A stretch of DNA of 64,000 nucleotides from contig JASHOG010000034.1 in the NCBI GenBank assembly GCA_030041225.1, positions 1 to 64,000 of the forward strand, in the 5' to 3' direction. Below are positions 57,664 to 64,000 of the stretch, in pieces. The stretch is from Vulcanimicrobiota bacterium (GTDB taxonomy: Bacteria; Vulcanimicrobiota; Vulcanimicrobiia; Vulcanimicrobiales; Vulcanimicrobiaceae). The position numbers were made by a program, and so were the translations under genes. Below the pieces are notes generated by a model. The model ran no database searches, was not told the DNA's origin, and saw only the letters and a list, made by a program, of their open reading frames with translations. Numbering within the stretch: the stretch's first letter is position 1; each line of letters begins with the position of its first letter.

Positions 57664-59209
57664 GTGAGTTCCTCGTCCACGAGAACCGCCCGATGGCTGC
57701 CCACTGTTGCGGCAGCGTGTCGTTCCAGGCGAAGAATGCCTCGCCGATCGCTCCTGCTCGCTTGCTCGCCTCGAGGCTCGCAGTGATCTCGGGAGGTGGT
57801 GGATAGCCCGTTGCGGTGAGCGCGCTCGTCTGCCCGCCCATCGAAACCGGCATCGTGCGCCCGGCAAAGCGCAGCAGTGTCGCGTAGGAGTCGCGAAGCT
57901 CCGCCTCGACCTGCGCGGTGCTGTGCGGCGGCTTCTTGCGCATCATCCGCCAGTAGGCCATCGGCTGCAGCACATCTGCGGCACGCGCGATCGCCCGATA
58001 CGGATACTTCGCCTCATTGAGATGTTCGAAATACGGGTCCTCGACGGTCGCGACGATGAGATAGCGCGGCCCGACCGCCTCGCGCAGGAGCGCCAGATAC
58101 TGCGCGAGCGCGGCGATCGCGGGCGGGCCGTTCCCCATGAACTCGTCGCCTCGCTCCGCATCGACGGCGAGCCCCGTGAACCGGCGACCGCTGCTCGTGC
58201 GGTAGGCGGCGACTTCGAGCGAGGCGCGCAAGTCTTCGTAGCTCACCTCGCGCGGAACGCTCCACCCGATAACCCCGATCCCGTGCGCCGCGAGCCCATC
58301 GATGATCGCATCGACCACATGCTTGGCCTGCGGCGTAATTTCGAAGAACGCGCCGTACGCTGCGCGCAGCTCGACATAGTGAAGATGCGCGGCAACCGCT
58401 TGGCGAACGATCGTCGCCGGATCGAGTCTCCGGTAGTAGATGTCGTCGACGGGATCGGTCGTGTAGTAGAGCCACATCGCGTTGCCTGAGGCGTCGGCGA
58501 TCGACGTTCTCGGAAGCGCCGGCGGAACGTGCACGGGATTCGTCGTCACCGTTGTTCCCGCGCGCGTTACCGAGTACCGATAGACGGCGCCGGGTTCTAC
58601 CGTGGGGTCGTAGCAGCTGGAGCCGCCTGAAACCTGCGAAAGCTGTGTGTGCTCTCCGCGCGCGTCGATACGCGCAACCGTCACCGGCAGCGCGGAGTAC
58701 GGGAACCATCCTATTTGCACGAGATGCGGCCCGATGGCGCCCGCGACGACGCGCGGCGCGCTCCACGTGCGCGTATCCGTGCGCACGATCACGGTGCGCA
58801 GCTTCGGCAATAGCGGCTGCACGGTCAACGTGATCGGCCCGTCCTGATCGACCGAGACGATCGCCGATGGTTGTCCGTAGCGCATGCGATTCTGCCACTG
58901 AGAGACGCCCACCGAGGGAACCCAGTTCAGATTGCTGTTTGCAAGAATGAGCGTCGGCTTGCCGTGCGCGTCGAAAAAGTGCGCAATCGCGAGCCAGCGC
59001 GCGTATCCGTCGGGGCTGAATCCAAGCACGCGCGTCTCGATGCGCACCGATGCGGCTGGATTACCGACGTAGACTGGGGTTCCGGACGTTGCCTGCGTCG
59101 GGCCGGGTGTCATGTGGCCGAGCATCGGCGGAGGTCCAGGCTGCTGCGCCTGACATGCGGCGAGCTCCAGCACCAACCCGAGGACGATCGCGGCGCGCGT
59201 TGCTACCAT
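57617..59209 (-). CDS. lipoprotein with TIM-barrel glycosidase-like domain
   Basis: LVLELAACQAQQ lipobox; MWLYYTTDPVDDIYYRRL...HYVELRAAYG...GLAVDAERGDEFMGNG...VLQPMAYWRM. Confidence 0.6.
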   Translation of the reverse strand: MVATRAAIVLGLVLELAACQAQQPGPPPMLGHMTPGPTQATSGTPVYVGNPAASVRIETRVLGFSPDGYARWLAIAHFFDAHGKPTLILANSNLNWVPSVGVSQWQNRMRYGQPSAIVSVDQDGPITLTVQPLLPKLRTVIVRTDTRTWSAPRVVAGAIGPHLVQIGWFPYSALPVTVARIDARGEHTQLSQVSGGSSCYDPTVEPGAVYRYSVTRAGTTVTTNPVHVPPALPRTSIADASGNAMWLYYTTDPVDDIYYRRLDPATIVRQAVAAHLHYVELRAAYGAFFEITPQAKHVVDAIIDGLAAHGIGVIGWSVPREVSYEDLRASLEVAAYRTSSGRRFTGLAVDAERGDEFMGNGPPAIAALAQYLALLREAVGPRYLIVATVEDPYFEHLNEAKYPYRAIARAADVLQPMAYWRMMRKKPPHSTAQVEAELRDSYATLLRFAGRTMPVSMGGQTSALTATGYPPPPEITASLEASKRAGAIGEAFFAWNDTLPQQWAAIGRFSWTRNSRATHALRRSASAPRR

Positions 59210-59277
59210 CGCGGCGCGCCTTCTCTACACCGTTCGCGCCCCCTTGTTAGCCCATGCGCTGTGCGTGAATGAGGGGC

Positions 59278-59868
59278 ATGAGCGTGGCGTCGAACGTCCC
59301 AGAGATGGCCCCAGAACTCGTGCATCGCCGCTTCTCCCTTGAGGAGTACGAAGCGATGATCAAGCAAGGAATCCTGGACGGCGACGATCGCGTCGAGCTG
59401 CTTGCTGGGGAGATCGTCGAAAAAATGGGTGAGGGTACGCGCCACCTCTCTTGCGTGGCGAGGTTGATTCAGTACTTCATTCTGTCTTTGGGGGGCCGCG
59501 CGAATTTGCTGCCAAACGGACCCATCGCTTTGCCGCCGGACTCGATGCCGGAGCCTGACGTCACGCTCGTCAAACCGCGAGAGGATTTCTACGCTGGGCG
59601 CCGGCCGCTCGCTGCCGACGTTTTTCTCCTCATCGAAGTCTCCGACTCCAGCCTGCGAAAGGACCGCAAGATCAAGCTCGCCCTCTACGCGGCTGCGGGC
59701 GTCGCCGAGTACTGGATCATCAACCTCCGCGATAACGTCGTCGAAATCTACGCGAAACCTGAAGGCAACGGTTTTTCAGAATCGCGCATCATCCGCGGCG
59801 GCGAGAGCGTCGCTCCGCTCGCCTTTCCCGACATCGTGCTGAGGGTCGCTGAAGTTATTCCTCTATGA
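59278..59868 (+). CDS. Uma2 family (DUF820) PD-(D/E)xK-type protein
   Basis: RFSLEEYEAMIKQGILDGDDRVELLAGEIVEKM; PEPDVTLVKPREDFYAGRRPLAADVFLLIEVSDSSLRKDRKIKLALYAAAGVAEYWIINL. Confidence 0.92.
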   Translation: MSVASNVPEMAPELVHRRFSLEEYEAMIKQGILDGDDRVELLAGEIVEKMGEGTRHLSCVARLIQYFILSLGGRANLLPNGPIALPPDSMPEPDVTLVKPREDFYAGRRPLAADVFLLIEVSDSSLRKDRKIKLALYAAAGVAEYWIINLRDNVVEIYAKPEGNGFSESRIIRGGESVAPLAFPDIVLRVAEVIPL

Positions 59869-60039
59869 GAGGCAGCACGGGCTACGCCGCTAGGGAGCCG
59901 TGGCTCATCAAGGACGGCTTTATCGCGTTTGCAATATGCCTCTTCATGCCTTGAAGCGTTCTTTGCCGGAGGGCGTCCTTGCCGGTCAAATGCTTCTGCT
60001 CAGTGTGCTCGGCGCCGTCCGGGCCGTGAACCCCGAGGT

Positions 60040-60117
60040 GGTCCTTCGACTCCGCTCGCGGAGTTTACCCTGAGCGCGCGAAGCGCAGTCGAAGGGCTCG
60101 CTACGCTCAGGATGACA
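60040..60117. repeat. dispersed intergenic repeat, copy C (longest, with internal inverted repeat)
   Basis: GGTCCTTCGACTCCGCTCGCGGAGTTTACCCTGAGCGCGCGAAGCGCAGTCGAAGGGCTCGCTACGCTCAGGATGACA. Confidence 0.88.
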
Positions 60118-60151
60118 ACCGAAAGGTCACGTCGCGAGAATGCTCAAGGCG

Positions 60152-61339
60152 TTAGGTGATTTCGAAGAGGCCGGCGGCGCCCATTCCTCCGCCGATGCAC
60201 ATGGTCACGACGACGTGCTTCGCGCCGCGGCGCTTGCCCTCGATGAGCGCGTGCATCGTCATGCGTGCGCCGGTCATGCCGTATGGGTGACCGATCGATA
60301 TCGATCCGCCGTCGACATTGAAGATCTCGTTGGGGATGCCCAGACGATCGCGGCAGTACACGGTTTGCACCGCGAACGCCTCGTTGAGCTCCCAGAGGTC
60401 GATGTCTTCCATCTTGAGGTTGAATCGTTCGAGCAGTCTGGGAACGGCGAAGACCGGCGCGATGCCCATTTCGGCGGGATCGACTCCCGCGATCGTCATG
60501 CCGCGATAGAAGCCGAGCGGCTCGAGGTTGCGCTTCTCCGCGAGCTTTGCATCCATGAGCACGACCGCTGCGGCGCCGTCGGAGAGCTGCGATGAGTTGC
60601 CGGCGGTGATCGACGTGTCGTTGACACCGGGAACGGCACCCTTGAGCGCGGCGAGCGCCTCGAGCGTCGTCTCGGGGCGATTGCCTTCATCCTTGGGCAG
60701 CGTCACCTGCTCTTCACGGACGCTCCCGCTCTCTTTGTCCTCGACGAGCTTCCACGAGGGCATCGAAACGATCTCGTCGTCGAATCGCTTCGCCTGCTGG
60801 GCCGCTGCCGTGCGCTGCTGGCTTTGCAGCGCATACACGTCTTGCATCTCCCGGGTGACATTGTATTTCTTTGCGACGAAATCGGCGGTGTAAAGCATCG
60901 GCATGTAGATGTCGGGCGTGTGCCGCAAGAGCCACTCTTCATCGAACCCAACCATGTTCATGTTGTTCTGCACCATCGAAATCGATTCGCAGCCGCCGGC
61001 AACCATGACGGCGGCCCCGTCAACGATGATCCGCTGCGCTGCCGATGCAATTGCATTCAGACCCGAAGCGCAGAAGCGGCTAACGACTTGCCCGCCGACC
61101 TGTACCGGCAATCCCGCGCGCAGCGCGGCGGTTCGCCCGAGATTGTTGCCTGTCGCGCCCTCAGGAAGGCCGACGCCCATGATGACGTCCTCGACCTCCG
61201 GAGGGTCGATCTTCGCGCGCTCGACAGCGCTGCGAATGACGTGACCCGCCATCGTCGCACCCGGAGTTTGATTGAAGGCGCCGCGAAAGGCGCGCCCGAT
61301 CGGCGTACGCGCAGCCGAAACGATCGCCGCTTCACGCAT
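60152..61339 (-). CDS. fadA: acetyl-CoA C-acyltransferase (thiolase)
   Basis: [75 protein letters not shown]. Confidence 0.93.
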   Translation of the reverse strand: MREAAIVSAARTPIGRAFRGAFNQTPGATMAGHVIRSAVERAKIDPPEVEDVIMGVGLPEGATGNNLGRTAALRAGLPVQVGGQVVSRFCASGLNAIASAAQRIIVDGAAVMVAGGCESISMVQNNMNMVGFDEEWLLRHTPDIYMPMLYTADFVAKKYNVTREMQDVYALQSQQRTAAAQQAKRFDDEIVSMPSWKLVEDKESGSVREEQVTLPKDEGNRPETTLEALAALKGAVPGVNDTSITAGNSSQLSDGAAAVVLMDAKLAEKRNLEPLGFYRGMTIAGVDPAEMGIAPVFAVPRLLERFNLKMEDIDLWELNEAFAVQTVYCRDRLGIPNEIFNVDGGSISIGHPYGMTGARMTMHALIEGKRRGAKHVVVTMCIGGGMGAAGLFEIT

Positions 61340-63407
61340 GGACGAGCTCCTGTTGCAAGAGCTTTGCGGGCTCCCAGCGATCGCCGAGCTCTTTGCGAAA
61401 GCGCACGATCGACTCGTAAACGTTCTTCGCACCGATGTCGTCCGCGTACCACATCGGTCCGCCGCGATAGGGCGGGAAACCATACCCGTACACCCACACG
61501 ATGTCGATGTCACCGGGTCGCAGCGCGATCCCCTCTTCGAGCAGCGCGGCGCCCGCGTTGATGAGCGCGTAGACGCAGCGGCGTACGACTTCCTCATCGG
61601 AGACGTTCGGATGCTGCGCGATCCCCGCGCTCTGCGCCTCTTGCGCGAAGAGCGCCTCGATCGTCTCGTCTCGGATGGGCTCGCGCCCACCGCCGACGTT
61701 CTTGTCGTAGCGATAGTAGCCGGCACCCGTTTTCTGTCCGAAACGCTTCATCTCGACGAGGCGCTGGAGGACCTTCGTGCGTCCCGCGCCCAGATCGGGG
61801 CGCGCTTGCGCGATGTGCCACGCGACGTCGATACCCGAGAGGTCGAACATCGCGAACGGCCCCATCGGGAAGCCGAAGCTCTTCATCGCTGCATCGATGC
61901 GGTAGGGCGGCAGACCCTCCTCCGCCATGTAGAGCGCTTCGCGCACGTAGTCGAGCAACATGCGATTGCCGATGAAACCGAAGGCGTTGCCGGAGAGGAC
62001 GCTGACCTTGCGCATGCTCTTTCCGACGGCGAAGGCGGTTCCGATCGCATCGAGCGAGGTTGCGCTACCGCGAACGACTTCCAGCAGCTTCATGATGTTT
62101 GCCGGCGCGAAGAAGTGCATGCCGAGAACCTGCGACGAGCGCTTTGTCGCGGCTGCGATCTCGTCGATGTCGAGCGTCGACGTGTTCGTCGCGAGCATTG
62201 CGCTCGGTTTCACGACGGCGTCGAGCTTTGCAAAAACATCTCGCTTCACGTCCATCGATTCGAAGACGGCTTCAACGACGAGATCACAGTCGGCGAGCTC
62301 GCCGTACTCCGCGGTAAACTCCACCGACTGCCCGCGCTTCCAAGCCTCCTCCTGCGTGAGGCGGCCACGTTGCACTTGATGCGCGTACATGCCGAAGATC
62401 ATTTGCTTCGCGCGTTCGACCTGCTCGTCGATAGGCTCCACGACAGTTACCGGGATCCCGGCGTCGGCAAAGCAGATCGCAATGCCGGTTCCCATCGTTC
62501 CTCCGCCGACGACGCCGCCCTTCGCAACGGTGCGGGCTTGTGCCTGTGCGAGGCCGGGAATCTTGTTCAGCGTGCGCTCGGCAAAGAAGACGTGGCGCAG
62601 CGCGAGCGAGGGCTTCGAGCGAACGAGCTCGTCGAAGAGGCGAGACTCGCGCGCCAAACCATAGGCGAACGGCAGAGTGACCGCCGCCTCGACCGCATCG
62701 ATGAGCTTGTGCGCCGCGAAGCCGCCGCTCTCTTCCGGCGGTACCATTTTGTGCGCTTGCGAGACGACGAACGGCAAGGCTTGTGGAACAACGCCCTTGG
62801 GAAGAATCGCGCGGCGCTCCGAGAGTCGGCGCTTCACTCCCTCGCTACGCTGCGCGAGGGCTTTGGCTGCCTCAACGACGCCGCCGTCGACGACCTCATC
62901 AAGGATGCCCTTCGTAAGCGCCTCTTCAGCCGGAACGCGCGGCGCTTTGAGCATGACTTGCAGTGCCTCTTGCACGTCGACGAGTCGCGGAAGGCGTTGC
63001 GTCCCGCCGGCGCCCGGTATGAGTCCGAGTTGAATTTCCGGAAAGGAGAGGCGCGAGCCCCTCGTCGCGACGCGATAGTCGCACGCGAGCGAGAGCTCGA
63101 AGGCGCCGCCGAGCGCATTGCCGTCGATCGCGGCGATGAACACCTTGGTGCCGCGCTCCACCGCGGCGATGACGTCGCGGATCGTCTTCGTCTCCGGAGT
63201 GGGTTCCGTGGTGAAGTCATTCACATCCGCGCCACCCGAGAAGATGCCGTTGGCGCCGGTGAAGATCACCGCTTTAACGGCATCGTCCTTCTCCGCAGCC
63301 TCGACAACGGGTAGCAGCTCCGCACAGAGTGCGAACGAGAGCGCGTTGACAGGGGGATTATCCAGCGTGATGACGCGGATATCGTTTGAGTCTTTCGAAC
63401 TAATCAT
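61332..63407 (-). CDS. fadJ: 3-hydroxyacyl-CoA dehydrogenase / enoyl-CoA hydratase fusion
   Basis: [74 protein letters not shown]. Confidence 0.93.
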   Translation of the reverse strand: MISSKDSNDIRVITLDNPPVNALSFALCAELLPVVEAAEKDDAVKAVIFTGANGIFSGGADVNDFTTEPTPETKTIRDVIAAVERGTKVFIAAIDGNALGGAFELSLACDYRVATRGSRLSFPEIQLGLIPGAGGTQRLPRLVDVQEALQVMLKAPRVPAEEALTKGILDEVVDGGVVEAAKALAQRSEGVKRRLSERRAILPKGVVPQALPFVVSQAHKMVPPEESGGFAAHKLIDAVEAAVTLPFAYGLARESRLFDELVRSKPSLALRHVFFAERTLNKIPGLAQAQARTVAKGGVVGGGTMGTGIAICFADAGIPVTVVEPIDEQVERAKQMIFGMYAHQVQRGRLTQEEAWKRGQSVEFTAEYGELADCDLVVEAVFESMDVKRDVFAKLDAVVKPSAMLATNTSTLDIDEIAAATKRSSQVLGMHFFAPANIMKLLEVVRGSATSLDAIGTAFAVGKSMRKVSVLSGNAFGFIGNRMLLDYVREALYMAEEGLPPYRIDAAMKSFGFPMGPFAMFDLSGIDVAWHIAQARPDLGAGRTKVLQRLVEMKRFGQKTGAGYYRYDKNVGGGREPIRDETIEALFAQEAQSAGIAQHPNVSDEEVVRRCVYALINAGAALLEEGIALRPGDIDIVWVYGYGFPPYRGGPMWYADDIGAKNVYESIVRFRKELGDRWEPAKLLQQELVHA

Positions 63408-63422
63408 GACGCTGGAGCCTGC

Positions 63423-63462
63423 CCTGAGCGCGCGAAGCGCAGTCGAAGGGCTCGGGATGACA
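63423..63462. repeat. dispersed intergenic repeat, copy D (partial)
   Basis: CCTGAGCGCGCGAAGCGCAGTCGAAGGGCTCGGGATGACA. Confidence 0.85.
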
Positions 63463-63479
63463 AAACGCGACATTCACTA

Positions 63480-64000
63480 TCACGTTACTGATGCCGCTAA
63501 GGTTTTGCGGTCGAGGTCGAGTTGCTCTGCTCCGAGCGTCATGACGTCGGCGGCACCTTCTTTGATTTGGTGCCGGTACCAGAACGCTTGCGAGAGAATG
63601 TGGTCGGCGTAGAAACGGGCGGTTGCGAGCTTCGCTTTGTAGAAGTCACTCTCGCCGTCTTTTGCGGTGAGATGCCCGGCGGCAATCTTCGCTGCGCGAG
63701 CCATCTGCCAGCCGCCGGCGACGACACCCCAGAGCTTCAGGTACGGCACGGAGCAGGCGAAGGCTTTGTTGAGGTCACTCATCGCATTCATACCAATCCA
63801 CTGCGAGACGTCGGCGAGCACATCGACGCCCTGCTCGAAGATGGCCGCAATGACGCTCAGGTTCCGGTCCTTCTCTGCTTCCAACTCGCCCGCGAACTTC
63901 TTCATCTGCTTGATGACGACGGTTGCCGTGCTTCCCATGTCGCGAATCAGCTTGCGACCGACCAAGTCCATCGCTTGGATGCCCGTCGTTCCCTCGTAGA
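63480..64000 (-). CDS. acyl-CoA dehydrogenase, C-terminal part (runs off window)
   Basis: YEGTTGIQAMDLVGRKLIRDMG ... FYADHILSQAFWYRHQIKEGAADVMTLGAEQL. Confidence 0.85.
   Translation of the reverse strand, partial: YEGTTGIQAMDLVGRKLIRDMGSTATVVIKQMKKFAGELEAEKDRNLSVIAAIFEQGVDVLADVSQWIGMNAMSDLNKAFACSVPYLKLWGVVAGGWQMARAAKIAAGHLTAKDGESDFYKAKLATARFYADHILSQAFWYRHQIKEGAADVMTLGAEQLDLDRKTLAASVT

Noticed and set aside
61272-63314. 680-aa plus-strand ORF opposite fadJ
   Set aside because: High-GC antisense shadow of a well-supported fadJ; composition typical of spurious ORFs

Overview
High-GC, gene-dense bacterial chromosomal window (about 50 CDS, two tandem tRNAs). I saw no rRNA, prophage, transposase or CRISPR array. 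Taxonomy cannot be fixed from sequence alone. Main blocks: mazEF at the left edge; MFS transporter, two Zn-alcohol dehydrogenases, ribE-ribD-comF; an aspartyl protease with PDZ; an NTase/wecG/dapA/lysC/asd/dapB/pcrA strand-coherent cluster; glycan genes; a tRNA-Gln(CTG)/tRNA-Glu(CTC) pair flanked by two convergent copies (one broken, one intact) of an HTH-HTH-HNH endonuclease gene; envelope/secreted unknowns; a DUF3644-like protein with an R-x4-H (HEPN-like) motif; and a roughly 20-kb catabolic island (31.7-51.3 kb). The island combines a trans-4-hydroxyproline route (epimerase, deaminase, FAD oxidase), pseudouridine catabolism (psuK-psuG) and purine/urate/allantoin catabolism (xanthine dehydrogenase, PuuD, UraH, UraD, PuuE, allantoate amidohydrolase, 8-oxoguanine/guanine-type deaminase, hyuAB, and a stand-alone AtzF-C-like protein). 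The right edge holds fatty-acid beta-oxidation genes. Strongest candidates for something undescribed: (1) a cloverleaf-like RNA element followed by a linker able to pair with an intrinsic terminator, upstream of an unknown secreted-protein gene (30.41-30.55 kb, minus strand); (2) the mirrored HNH/tRNA locus with a conserved hairpin upstream of each HNH copy; (3) a 16-bp perfect inverted repeat containing a T-box-like core between convergent genes; (4) an intergenic repeat family that appears to supply Shine-Dalgarno sequences; (5) an asd gene whose only sensible start is ATC.
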